From Callipepla californica brunnescens (taxonomy: Eukaryota > Chordata > Aves > Galliformes > Odontophoridae): 64,000 bases of DNA. The stretch is taken from the NCBI GenBank assembly GCA_023055505.1, contig JALIRH010000003.1:2471501-2535500 (forward strand). The letters run 5' to 3'. The notes below the pieces were generated by a model that saw only the letters and a list, made by a program, of their open reading frames with translations, was not told the DNA's origin and searched no databases. Positions 44,993-58,458 of the stretch are shown piece by piece (within the stretch, counting starts at the first letter, position 1; every line of letters starts with the position of its first letter). The position numbers and the translations under genes are program-made.

Positions 44993-47900
44993 GTTATGAG
45001 TCCTTTAAACTGCAATTTGTATGCAGCTAAGTCCTTATGTCTGATTCAGAGCTGCAGTTTTCCTGCAAAAAAAAGTGTCATCTTCTTCAGCCTGAAAATG
45101 TTGTCCAGTATTAATGTGAACATTCCACATTTGTCCAGAATTCCTGGATGTTTAGCAGCTTGGCCATGCATCCAAACATCCCAGACATTTCCACAATGTA
45201 TCTGTAGATCAGCTTCCTGCAGTAAAAGCAGCCCAGCTGTCACAGACACGTTTTGGACAGATGTTCTTCAGGCACTTGAAGAAATCTGATGTGCCAGGAG
45301 GGGGCAGCCGTACCACACATTTCAGTGCAGCTGGCACGGGAATGCCCCTATTTTTCAGTCTAAAGCAATGTTCTCAAACCAGTGCACAGTAATAACAGTA
45401 TGAGCTGGCAAGCATCCAGCAGTCACAGTAATTACCCATTATAATACCTTTCAATTCATCCCGGATACAGAGAAAGTGGAAAGATACAAAGATACCCACA
45501 TGCATGGTTGTCCAAGATAAGATCTTTGGGCTTGTATTTTACAAGTAGTTATATTCTATCAAAGGTGAGCACCAGGGATGGGCAGAAAGTGAATTTTCTC
45601 TTTAATGTAAATTTCCCTTTTGTTCCTTATGGGGGGGAGGGAGATCTCACATATGAACAGTAGCTAAGGAAGCAAAATTTCACTGTCGGAACTTTCCTTA
45701 TCAGAAAAGCAGTGATTACAGGTTACACAATGCCTAAAACATTGACCAAATCTTGTTTTTCTGAGCAGTGAGCACGCAGTCCCTGTGCAAATGGGAGTGT
45801 AGCACACATTCTGTTAGCGGAAGTACTTACTATGAAAGATGTAGCCACCTTCTCCCTTTTTCTTAACACACTCCCTTTTCTTAACTAACACAAAGTTAAA
45901 AGACATTACTGCTGGGAGTGTGTCATAACCTTAGCTCTGGGACCAGGTTTAATTGTTTAGTGCTGTAGCAGAAGGTAAAATTTCTAGGAAAAAAACCTAC
46001 TTTTTCTAAAACCCTCCAGCAGAGTTTAGAAATTATTTTTGCTGTTTTGAGGATTCTCTGCTAAGTAAGCAAAATATTCTCTTTCTGTACTTAAAAATAA
46101 AATAAGATAAAATAAAAACAAAAACCAAAAATCATCTCACAGTAGTCATTATCACCACACTTCCATGGTAGCATTAATTCAATCATTTAAAAAACACATT
46201 CTGGTCTCCACTGATATTAATTACACTCCTGCTGATCATCCAGTCATTAGCCAATTTCTTTTGGCTTAATCAGCATATCCAGTTTGACTCATTTCAAGTT
46301 GTGTATTGACTCAGTAGGAAGTGATCTCATCATTCTTGCGGGGGAAGTTCTTACCAAAAAATAACAGCAAATTTTGTTTTTATCTCTCCCTTTTGTCCTT
46401 TCCCCAGTCTCAACCACCATGATTTGACAATGACTTGAAGTTTTCTACTGTAGAAAGAAGCTAGGTCTGTACCTTTACTTCTGTTTTCTTTGGGTTTTTA
46501 AAATGCCATTTACTTAATTGTAAGACACCAGTTCTGCTGTTCAGACATTTATCAACAGATGTCAGCAGAACCTCAGTTTTTCACTAAAAGGACCGTGCTG
46601 AGGCGTACAAATAACTCAAGTTTCAGCAGAAGGCGATTCTGAAAGCATCTGTCCCGCTGGATTTCTGTTTTGAACACAGTAATCAAGAGCCTTAGTCTTA
46701 CTAATTAGCAATGAGACTTTGTCTTGCTTATGGATAACTGAATTCAGCTCAGTTTTGTAGCTGAATTACAAAGTACCTGCATAACATAGAAGAGTTTGTA
46801 TTGTTTCACTTTTAAAAACTACTACATGATGTAGAAATGGCCAGTGTTTAAAAGTGCAGTCAAGCAAACACTGCTTTGTTATGGTTAACTGCTCTGTGCA
46901 CTAAGGGCTGGTATGGGTGCGTTGAAGTCAGTGGGATGCTGCAGAATCACATTACCTTTCCCTGTTATTGTGGGTTGGTATGCTTATGCTCCTGGAGCTA
47001 TGAAGTCAGTTAGGCAATACAGAGATATCTGCATGGGGAGTTAGCATGGAATAGCAATTACAGAGTAGCTATTTCAAAGTATTTTATCAGGCAGGCAATT
47101 CTAAAGCATGATTATGGTGTGATAAACCATATCTAAACGGACGTATGACTATCAACATATAAATCATCTTAGTACAAATACATCCAATTAAAAATATCTC
47201 TTCCTAGACTGAAGGAATTGGTGGTTCTCTTTTTTTTTTTTTTTTCCCAGACAGATTAGAGTTGAGTTGTTTTAGGCTTGCTTACCTTTTCCATCTGCAC
47301 GGACATCCTTGTGAAATGAAGAATGAACAAAATTCTAATCATGGAAGAGGCTAATGTCAGTAATTCTCACCTGACCCTTTGTTTTTTATTCCCTAATTTT
47401 AATCTGACACCAGTTTGCCACTAAAAGAAGGATTTGCCAAATAGTGGAGACCACGTAGTAAAACCTGGGCTTTTGTATCCCTGTGTAGATACTGAATTCT
47501 CAGCTCTTGCTGGATATTTGGCATGTCTGGGTCTTTTTATAACTTACCAGGGAGTCCTCTAGAGTCTGCAAAGCTAGGTACTTACTTATTCACCACATCC
47601 CAGTGTAGTCCTGACACTTACACTTCAGTGTTTCTGGAAATGCATCCTAATGTTATTATCTCAATAATTCATCCATGACTCCATGGCATTTTGCTCTTCT
47701 TCTGAAAAGTGCTTTTGCAGATAAGCTGGAAGGTTTTGAACATTTGTTGGTATACATAGTTTAACAGGGGAGAAAGTCCAACAACTGTCAATAGAAGGAT
47801 TTCTACCAACTTTTTTTGATCCCACCTATTTCAATTCCCACTGAGCATCATTCTGTAGAAATAACTGCAGAATTTTCTATCTAACGAAATTACATTCATC

Positions 47901-50885
47901 CTTTTTTTTTTTTTCTTGCTTTTTAGCTAATCCACATAAAAAAAAATGGAAAGTGCTTATTTTGATGTGGTTTGGTTGTTGTTGTTTTTGGGTTTTTGGT
48001 TTTTTTTTTGGTCTTTCTAAACTCCTCTTTTTGTCTGTTGTGTAATGCAAAAATATTTTATAAGCCTCAGATCTTAAAACCAACTCAAATAACTTCTATA
48101 TTAAAAAAAAACGCAACAATATAAATAATTATTACATGGTAGTATTTGAAAAAAGAGATAAGAATGAATATAAAGAAAGCTTTTTATTCCTTTCATTTCA
48201 GACAATATAGGATAATTACTTTCTTGTTCTGAATGAAATCTCCCCATTCAAGTCAAGGAAAGCTTTGTTACTGATCTCAAGAGGGTAAGAATGTCACCCC
48301 TAATCTTGGCAGCAAGCAAAACAGTGGGCAACCTCCTGGTAACAGCTTATGACTTGTTGACAGAATCTGAAATACACTAAACATAGAGAAACTTATATAT
48401 TTTTCTTGGAAAGGAAAACAGTTTTATCTCCTTTTAAAATACTTTATATCTAGAAATGATTTCTTCTGAAGTTAACATCTATTCATGTTTAACACATTTC
48501 AAATACATGTGTTCAAATAGCTTAGAGAAAGAGTTTTCTATTGTGCCTCAGAAGACATTTGGTTTGGGTTATAATACTATAGAAACTATAGTTCCCTGAA
48601 GAAAAAATAAAATTCAGACCACCAGAAATGCTATTCTAAACAAGACTTTAATATGCTTTTGTGAAGAACTTCTCACTACATGGGAAAAAGAAGGAAGTAA
48701 AACTGTGCAAGTTTGTGACCTTTGAATTGGAAATGCAAACTATTTATGACAATGTACTAGCTTATCACAGCGCTCTGGCCACCCTTTGTAATAATTCATT
48801 TAAAATGAATTATATCACTACAGTTCCACAATGGAGAAAAATATAAGAAGAAATAAATAGTTTTAGTTCCAGAATTGTCTTTTAAGAAAGGTATAAATTT
48901 TGATAGGCACTAAATAATTATGTTTGTAAATAATCCAATTATAGTACTTTTAACATTTAGGGTTGACTTTAGCATCTCCTGTTAGGGAGTATGAATTAAA
49001 CCTAGTTCTGCAACTGATGAACACATTCCTAACACTGGCAGAGCTGAGTGTGAAATCTCTCTATTTCTGTTATTGCATTGTCTATGCAGTTCAGATATGA
49101 ATCATATGCACTGTGCCTTTTTTACAGAGAGCCCTTCCAGGGCTGGAAAGGCAGTGTAGGAAAAGTAATGATGTAAAATACGTGACGACTGCTGGCATAT
49201 CTCTGTGTTATCAGAGATGTCAGTGGGGCTGGATTCTGCAGAAAGGAAAATTATACTGTGCTTGGTGATGCAGGAGCTGGTGCATTGAAATGAGAGGAGA
49301 AGAAACTTATTTTCAGTTGTGGATAAAGAGGAAAGAGTGATAAAATTAGAGAAGGCTATCTTGTGGAAATAGACATGCAGGAGAATGAAACCCAGACTGA
49401 TAATTTTATCTGTATGGAAGTAAGAGGGAGGTCATAGCTTTGAAGTTTTATGTACCGTGATTCACACAGAGCCTTGATATGAGAAGCAGAGGCAGAGAAA
49501 GTTCTAGCCTGAGTGGGCTGACAAATTCAAGGACTAAACAGAAGGCAGGACAGTCATGTTAGCCACAGTGATCGAAAAAAGAAGCAGCAAAGAAAGCTTA
49601 GAAGAAAGATTAAGAGCTCTGGTGAGCCGTAGTAAGCTTGAGCCGATGGCTAGACATTCGGAGAGAAGGAAGCTGAGATCTGGGCTCAGGCAGAAGGGAG
49701 TGTAAGAGTGGATTTGAGTCATCAGCATGAGCAGTTGGGCTTGTGTTTACAGATGAGCTTACCCGAAGAGGAGGTGCCCTCAACAGAGGGAAGACACATT
49801 ATTCACCTATTTTCACATGAGATTTATTGATAGCAAAATCTTCTAATACCTATGTGATTTTAAATCCTGCCACCAGAACTTTTTAATACACAGATTTTAA
49901 TCTAGTACAAAGCTGGAAGAAAAATTGTGGTTTACTGAGTAAACAGTCAGTTTAGAAGATTCATTTTCTCAGGTTGCAACAAATGCTGAACACAGATGCT
50001 TTGCATGTATTTTGTCATTTCCTTCTCCTGGTAGAGCGTGCAGGAATTTCAAAGGAATAGGAATTTCAAAGACCCAATAGATGTTCAAACAAGTATAACT
50101 TTTTTTTTCCACTTTGTCATTTTCAGGATTTTGCAAGCCTTTTCATCTTCTTTAATTTTTCTATCTATACGGCTTGGAATTCTGACAGAAGTGAGAGGAA
50201 AGAGAAATTGAGAGAAAATCTGTGAAACTAAATTCCTTCTCCAACCATTTAATTCCTTTGCCTTCACTCTGGGAGGAAGAGAGATCTTCACTGACTGGAA
50301 CAGGTTCCTAAGTACAGTCAGTGTACATGGAGCAAGTCAAGGAAACTGCAGAAATACGTATGGTAAGTTTTGGTGGAAGAAAATTGCACAAAAAATTCTC
50401 GTGAACTTTCATCTAATTCTTTTAATCTAATTCATCATCTCTTGGCAGGAGTCCTATTCTAAATCCTGCCTGAGAGTCATCAAAAGGCACAGGCCAAGGT
50501 GAATGTATAACCTCTGGATACAGGGCAGCTCTACCATACCAAAGCTCTGTTGAAATTACCCAGAAGGACCTTTTATTCACCTTGGGAAACATTTTAAAAT
50601 TAGCATCTGTGCTAAGTAACAGTGCCATGTCTTCCTTCACATTGCCGTGTCCCTCTCACAAGTAGTGATATTGTGAAGCCAGTGTTCAGCAACCAACACA
50701 GAACTAACAATCTACTGCTGCAGTTCATTTGCTTCCATACAAAACTTATTTAATTAGCAATGATTTAGTGTTCTAGATGAAATAAAAGTACTTGGGAAAG
50801 AAACTTCAAGGAGAGAAATGCAAGAAATAAAGGCTGGGAGACCACATCTTCTACAAGCAGGGTCCTGCTTGCCTAGTAAACTTTA

Positions 50886-50972
50886 ATCTCTAATTATGTT
50901 AGATGTTAGTGCTGTAGTAGGCTCTTTTGATCTCTAATAATGTTAGATGTAATGTTGTTGATATTAGTGCTG
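50886..50972. repeat. Degenerate direct duplication
   Basis: ATCTCTAATTATGTTAGATG (50,886-50,905) recurs with one change at 50,930-50,949. TTAGTGCTG follows in each copy (50,906 and 50,964), separated in the second by an extra 14 bases. This looks like an old local tandem duplication. Confidence 0.8.
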
Positions 50973-53324
50973 CAAATAACCTCTCTCTGAATTCACTAAT
51001 TAAATATTTTAACATTATACATTCGCTCATAAAAAACTTACTTTAGTAATCAAAAAATATGATGGTAATTTATTCTGGACGTGTGACTACTTTGTTTAGA
51101 TAATTATTTATACAATTTTATTTTATTACAACCTGAAAAAAAAATCATCCCATCATTTAATTAGGCATGTATGTGAAAAGCCAGGAGGTATTTGAAGTTA
51201 GGCTTTGCTTGTTAGCTTTATTTATGCCCTTAGTCTTGCAAACTTCAGTGTATTTACAAAGGTATAAAGGGTAATAGTTGTTACCACACCAAGTAAAACT
51301 TGCAAAATATCTCCATTTGCTTCATGATAAGTGTGTTATCTAAATCTTGTAAGCACTAAAGGGATCAGAGAAAGAAATGTACCTTTCTCTTGTGTAATGC
51401 TACCTGGATTTTCTTTTTGTCTTGCAGGAGACTGGCATATTGCTGCAAGCCTTAGTCACTTATGCCCTCACTGCCCTAAGCTGATACTATCACTGCGCTC
51501 GCTACCATACAGACACAGCCACAGGTGTGCGGCAATGGAGATATTTCTAAGCAGCTCATCGGATTTTTCCTTTACCAGAATTGCCAATGCAGTGTCTTCA
51601 TTTCTGCAGGCAGGTCATGATTTGAACATTTGGCAAGTTCAGCCAAAGATACAGGGGGGGCACCACGTAATTTGTGGGAATAACAGACTTGCTTCAAGGC
51701 TCAGCCCTTTGGAAAAAGCACAATAAATTTAACAGCTGCACCCCTACGCCTACTAAAGAAACTGCACTGGCCTTCCAGCTTCAGGATAATAAATGTAACA
51801 GCCTCATTTCCTGGAGGGTGCTGAAAATAAACGGAGCCAGTTCCTTCATTCCAAGAAATGGAAAAAGTTGGCAATTGGTCTTCTCTAAGGGAACAAACAG
51901 AACTGGTCCCTCAGCCCCAAACACCGGAGAGCCCCTCCTTCTCCTAAGCAGAAGAGCAAAGAGCTGAAACCCTTCTTGACGGCACTGAAATAACCCTTTT
52001 CTTTTCCCTGCAGTCTGTCTGATACTCAAGCAAGATGCATGGCCAGCCACCAGGCTGCAACAGGTCATTTCCCTGCTGAGCAACTCACTTTCTCCAGCCC
52101 ATGGCTGTGGGGAAAGGTTGAGTCACCCCTCCCACCACCCTATTTAGTCTTACCAACTTATCCCTTTGGTGGTGGAGGATTTGCTTGCGTGCTGGGAGAG
52201 GGAATTGGTGATTGCATGGTGTGCTACACTTGTGTCTGATGCTTCCTAGGTTATGTAAAAAGAGAATACTCCATTTTTTCCCTGTTGCTATCTGATCCCT
52301 CCAGGCCCTTTCATAATCTGTCCATGAAAAGGTAAAATCAGGTCTAAGAGGGTAAGTGATGAAATGACGAGGACAGTCTTCATTCCCCTGACTCCTGGGG
52401 CTCTACATTAGAAAACACCCAGACAGACTATGGCCCAGCTAGTGGGCTCAAACTTGCAAGCAGCTCTTCTGCTCTGCCTTGTGACTGTCATCCATCCCCA
52501 TCTTTCCTCATGGACATCTCACCTCTGTGGAAATAAATGGCTGTAGATGCCTACATGTGGGTCAAATGTACTTTGGATGAGAACAGCCATTCTGCAATAC
52601 CTATATGAGTTCTTGCAAATCTCAGGATCATTCACAGTGACTCAGAAAGGAGTCCATCTGTTCTAGAAAACCAAGCAATTACAGAATGGCACTGCTGGAG
52701 GACCATCACCAGGTTTGTGCTTCTGTCAGTAGCTTCACTACAAAGTGAGTCATGAGCTACTAGGAGCAAACACAGAACTACTTTTCCAGTAAATCTAAAC
52801 CCTTCTGGCAAGACTCAAGACAACAATCCAGCAGAGATGTCTTGCATTATTTTGCTGTTAATCTTGCAGAATCCCATACTTACTGAAGTGCATGCACCAA
52901 AAGCCCAGGTACATACCATGCTTCCCAATACAGTGAAAAATACCCAGTCAGAAGTCTCTTCCTCCCTCTTCCCTGCCCTTGCATACCTGCACACTCAGCG
53001 TTTCCCTCACACAAAGCATGAAGATCCTTCTCTGGTTTTGCTTTGCTTGCTTATCATCATCTCCAGAGTTAGTACTATGCAAAGCTAAAATCTGTTGAGC
53101 ACAGGGGCATTTGACCCTGACCACAACCTGCTGTTCCTTTAACAAACAATTAAGACATTCCATTTATGACTGAATTTGAAAGCAAACCTAAGAATTAATC
53201 TGCTTGTTTTAAATAGGGATATAAATAAGAACCAGTCCAGCCGTTGCCCAAGAGATAAGCCAAAACTCTGAGGTTCAAAAAAAGTTCAGTAACATCCGTG
53301 GTTTCTTAGGCAGGTTTGTCAAAC

Positions 53325-53366
53325 CTTTATTTAGGGAATAGGGTCTTTATTTAGGGCTTATTAGGG
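53325..53366 (+). repeat. Short repeats with TTAGGG-like units
   Basis: CTTTATTTAGGG occurs at 53,325-53,336 and 53,345-53,356, followed by CTTATTAGGG to 53,366. The spacing is irregular, so this is not a telomeric array. Confidence 0.7.
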
Positions 53367-54773
53367 AACACAATGTCTCCCTGAAACTTGAAGAATGTGG
53401 TCCCATTTCTATTTGAGTAACAGTTTCCTCTGGGTATCATACTAAAGGAAAACAGTGCAGCCAAATCCACTCTTACCTAGCACAAATCTTATTTCTGCGA
53501 GGTTTCTACTTTTAACGTGTGGTAGCAGCGGCAACTTAGTTCTAGAGGTGTCTGCATAATTCTGCATTAGGTATATCTATCCTGAGGTCTGCAAAGAGAA
53601 TGCAGAACAACAGTCTCTGCATTTAAATCAGACTTGAGATAGAGGCTAGGCTGGCAAAATACAATACGGCTTTCAAAAAAGTAATTGATGGAGGACACTA
53701 ATCAGTTTTAAAATGGGTGACACCTTGTTTGATTGATTTTGCTGATACCTAAGAATATGATTTAAGATGGTACATGTGACTTAAGAAAATACATCTTCTA
53801 TATACTTATATGCTACATGTTACAGTTTGTGGTCATATAGCATATGAAAAAATAAAATAGCTTCAATGTTTTATGTAGCTAAAAATTCTATAATAAAAAC
53901 CTGAATGCAACAGGAGAATAGGAGGACCGTTAAAAGAAGCTTTTTAGCATGACAAGATGCTGTGTGGCAAAAAAAAAAAAAAAAAAAGGAGAATTTCTGA
54001 TTATTTTAATTCTCTGAAGTTAGCGATATCAGTGATAACGTTATGAGATCATGGAAAGTGACTATACCCACACATTTTTTTAGGTGATATGGAGTGCGGA
54101 GAGTTCATTTTTCAGGGTTTGTAGACTGAAGATTATATATTAACCACAAACCTAACCGATAACTCCACGGACAGAGTCCACTTTTCTGTGTAATATGGCC
54201 TCACTTGTTCCATGCATAATGTTTTATGAGCACCCTAAAATTTATACTCACAGAGGCTTCTCACAAATTGTTCTGCATGTAAATTACAGTTAGTAAATAG
54301 GGCTTTTTCTAACGAATTCTGAAAAATGTTTGTTTTTTCATGCAAATTAAATCAACTCTCATGAAAACTCTTTTAAATGTGAGTTTTACTTCAGAATGAC
54401 AAAGTGAGCAGTATTTCTGTTAGTAGTGAAAAACTGCAGTGTAATGCTTAAATACTACATGCTCTTCAAGTGTCTAACAATTATCATGCTTTCAGGGGGT
54501 CTAGGTGCATGAGAATCTTTGAAATCTTATTGTGCTCTACATAACACCAGTAACAGAAGCAAGGTTAACGATATTTCACAATGTTTTGGACATTTGTTTT
54601 TGAGAAGTATTTTCTCAGGGTAATGGGGAAAGTGTTAATTTCACAGAAGTTGCTAATTCAATATCCTATTTTATTAGCAGAAAGTATGCATGTTGTTTGA
54701 CCAATTCTTGTAATGATAACATTTATTTTGTGAAGAATGAAGATCTCATATAGTGTTTTAAAGAGAAAATTCA

Positions 54774-54904
54774 GAGAAGGGTAGATGTGGCACTGGGGGA
54801 CATCATTAGTAGGCACAGTGGGAATGGGTTAGGGTGGGTTGGTGGTTGGAGTAGATAATCTTAGTGATCTTTTCCAATCATAGTGATGCTATGATTCAGT
54901 GATT
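54774..54904 (+). mobile_element. CR1 LINE, short 3' tail
   Basis: GAAGGGTAGATGTGGCACTG, then GGTTGGTGGTTGGAGTAGAT, AGTGATCTTTTCCAATCATA and a terminal GATGCTATGATTCAGTGATT reproduce the last 130 bp of CR1. It is heavily 5'-truncated. Confidence 0.88.
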
Positions 54905-55345
54905 TATGGCAGTTATCAGGCATGTCCAGTGAGAGTCAGAAGAACCATTTGTTTTACAAAACACACACAAAATATAAGCATATAATTGTATGATTTTAAT
55001 TTTCTTTCAAGTTGAAAGTCCTCTATTTTTTTTTCATTGTTTAATACTTTTTTCTGTGGCCTCACTCTGGATAAGAGCTAAACTCATGTAGCCATTATAA
55101 CTGTTGCTCAAAGCCAGCACTGCCAACCTGCAGACTTGGTATTGAATTCTATTGCTTTAAAAATCCTTTTGGATATACATATATATTTTTGCAAACTTTT
55201 GTAAGCCAGCCACACACATGCCATTTATTACTGAGTGATTAACTTTATTTTTGCATTTGTGACATTTTTGAAGCTTGTTTCCAACTTCATTTTAATTTTA
55301 GTTTGGAGTAACTATAAAATGCATTGCTTCTTTGTAAGATATCAG

Positions 55346-55395
<50 letters not shown>
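55346..55395 (+). repeat. Compound (TA)n(TG)n microsatellite
   Basis: About nine AT/TA units run directly into about 16 TG units without interruption, which suggests a polymorphic locus. Confidence 0.95.
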
Positions 55396-55398
<3 letters not shown>

Positions 55399-58300
55399 GT
55401 TTTCAAGCAGAAGAGGCAAAAGCTGTCTTTTTGAATGTTTTAAATAATTACAGAGAAATCATATATTCAAATTTTCATGTGAAAAGGCAGAATGAGCCTT
55501 CTTGTTTGGTTTTTGATTCTTTGAGGAGGTTCTTAGAGGTCAAAGAGATGATCTGACCCTCAGCAAAAGTGAACCCCTAATTACTGCAAAGTACAAGGGC
55601 AGCAGGAGCCTGGGATCTTCATCCTCCTCTGAAGCACCATGGTTCCACTGAGCTCTGTTGAGAGATCCCTCTCCTCAATCAGCTCCTTGCCTGCCTCACA
55701 ATTCTATACATCCTTTCTCTGCAGATAGTACAAAATATGTCAGATGAAATCTAAACTTCTTATTTGTTATCATGTTACTTGCTACTATGGTGCAGTGCAC
55801 ATCATATGATTTAAAAATAGCACTGTTTCACTGTTATACTCCACTTCTGAAAATGGGACTGTAAGAAGCCCTCAGGCATCTCATGCTTGATCCAAAGCCA
55901 GTTAAAGCTAATAAGACATTTTCCACTGACTTAAAATATAGGACTCCTCAGGGTGTGATAGATGTTGTGTGCTACTAAAAAAGATGCAATGACTAATATT
56001 AGAGTAGTCTAAAGGCTTCCATCTCAACATTGTCTTTTCTTGGAAAAAAATATTTCTGGCTCACATTCTGAGATACGACAAGTATTTGAAGATATTTTGC
56101 TACAGGTGAACCAAGTAAGAATGAGTCAGATTTTAGGATTTTGTTCAGTTAAAACAGTGATGACCAAGAAGAAGCTTTGGCCAGGAACTCTGCCTGAGTT
56201 GAATATTCTATTATTCTACTCCCACATTGCTGTACTCCTTAGGTAAATAGTTTAGCTCTTCTGTAAAGAAGCAGACAGGTTTCTGTCTTTTACCCATTTT
56301 TACTGCAGGTTCCTGTCTTCTGATTTCTGTCTGAATGGCTGCACTGTGTGCTGGTGTCCTCACAGAACCCTTTGTTTCCTACCTTTGAAAACTTTCAAAA
56401 CAAACAAGCCCCTTTCTCTTCACATAGATGAGACACATAATATTAATGGTTATCTACCTGTGATAAGCAAAGCAGTATCATTTTTCATGACTTGAAAGGG
56501 CCATCCATATCATCAGGCACAATTAACTTGTCGTATTCTCACAAAACAGAGTGGGGGAAGTAACTGAGAGGCCATGTTTCTGCACATACCTTAGAAAACT
56601 GTTGTGGGACAAGGGGAGAGCCAAAAGGTAAAGAAAACTTGCAAACAACAAATGCAACACACTTTTTGGTTGGAATGCAAGAGGTTTCGTGGCGCCTACT
56701 CAATGTGGTAACTTCTGCAGAGGAAATGATGGGTCACGTGCAGGTTTGGATGATGCTACCTGCAAGACTAACCTTGCTATTTATCCCATTTTTAAGGAAA
56801 GGAAGCTGCAGAAAAATTATGCAAAACAGAACGGATGTCAGTGATAATTTCTTTGAGGGCTTATTTTTCACATTAGACTTAAGTCCATGCTGAAATTTGG
56901 CAGAATTTGCACTGTTTTTCTATGTTGTGTTTGTTTTTGGAAGCATACATAGATCAGAATAGCAAACTAAAGTGAGAGGCAACTCCAATTCCTCACAGGA
57001 TGCTTCAACACCCTATGCACTAGCTCTTCTTCAACTCTCAAAACTAGTAAGTTTAACAAAAACCCTGCTTTGAACACAAAATACCTGGGAAATGTGTAGA
57101 GAAGAGTGCAGTTTAGCAGATGAGCACAGCCCTTCTGAGCCGGTGCTGTGTCTCAGCTGCTGCTGCATGCAGTGCTCAGCTATTGAGGGCACTTCGTTCA
57201 GATGAAATGATGCTGACCTCTTGGGTGGTGAATTGCATAGCACTTGTAACAATAACACTGCTATTAAATGTGTGACGTGACTGAATACCAAGTCTAAGTA
57301 TTACTCTAGCCACATGCATTATTCCTGCAATTAAGTGAAATATATTTCACTTCCTGTCTTTAATAACTGGGTAGTGCTGCTGCTGACAAGGTGCTGAGTT
57401 TCAGCAGAATGACTGAATGTCAGTAATTCATCACGGTATCCTTCAGAGGTTTTCTCCTGAAAAGGTTTAGGGTATTTTGGTAGGAAGTATTCTGACTAAT
57501 GTAAATTTTCTACTATTTCTAGCATGGCAAGTTTGAACATGACATTTTTCTTTTATGACTTATTTAAAAGTCTTAACAATGCCAACCATTTTTTGTCTTT
57601 TTTCACAGTTTAATATGCATATGGAGGGAGAGATGGCCAGAGGAAAGCTTATCTTTTTTTTTGTTTGTTTTCTTTGGGTAAAATTTTAACTCAGAAATAT
57701 CTGAGAAATGTCTTCTTTTTCCTATTCTTGCAAAAAGAATAATAAATCTTTAGAACTATTTTCTTCAGTACAAATAAATGTTTTGAAAAGGATGAGGAAA
57801 TCTTCCTATTTAATTTCTGTCAATTTTAAAATTATATACAAATGAGGGAATCCTTCCTATTTGTGTTTTCCCCTTAAAAATAAAAGGATATTTGGAAGCT
57901 TCAGAGTCTCTTTTAGATTTTCTTCACAGAGACTGGTGATAAACTGTCATGTTTTGGTGAAGAACTCAAAATATCCTTTTCTCTCAGAATTCTAAAGTGT
58001 CCAGTTTTTACCTACCATATGCCGAGTGATGGCAGCCTGCTTGAATAACAGGGATGTTCACAGTGAGAAAATGTGGAGAGTGCGTGTTGCTTGTGATGGA
58101 TGGCAGGACAGCATCCCGCTGGGGACAGAGCAGTCTGTCGGTGCTGCTGCTGTAACATGAAGCTTGCCAAAGGTCAGCAGCTGCAATCTGCAGCCTGCTC
58201 TCTGCCTATCTGTGCCATCTCTTGGAATAACAGCAGATTTTAAGGCTCCTTTAGCTTCTTCCCTGCCTGGCCCCTGCCTCTCCCCCTCCCTGATTCCCTG

Positions 58301-58432
58301 GTCCGGCTGTGGCACACATCCTTCAGCGCTGCACTCTTTTCGTTCTTGAGTTTTTCCTGTTGTCATCACAAAGACCTCTGTGTCCTTTATTGTGCCATGT
58401 CCTCTCCTCGCCTGGCTCAAAGGCTATCTCTG

Positions 58433-58458
58433 CCTTAAAGAAGAAATCTTCTTTAAGG
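58433..58458. repeat. Perfect 12-bp palindrome with 2-nt centre
   Basis: CCTTAAAGAAGA, AA, then TCTTCTTTAAGG: both arms match exactly. It could form a small cruciform or hairpin. No transcript context is visible. Confidence 0.85.

Larger units (their letters stand above)
44993..54773. other. Gene-free intergenic DNA (about 9.8 kb)
   Basis: AT-rich, mostly unique sequence with T- and A-runs (for example 47,231-47,245 and 53,971-53,988). I recognise no exon or repeat family. A short run near 50,886-50,972 is internally duplicated and 53,325-53,366 carries TTTAGGG-like repeats. A somewhat more GC-rich part at 51,430-52,240 follows a good splice-acceptor-like sequence, noted as a possible noncoding exon only. 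Confidence 0.6.

Noticed and set aside
53325..53366. Interstitial telomeric repeat
   Set aside because: Only a few irregularly spaced TTAGGG-like units; not a real (TTAGGG)n array.
58058..58420. 120-codon minus-strand frame
   Set aside because: Charged but unlike any known protein; no splice or promoter signals nearby.
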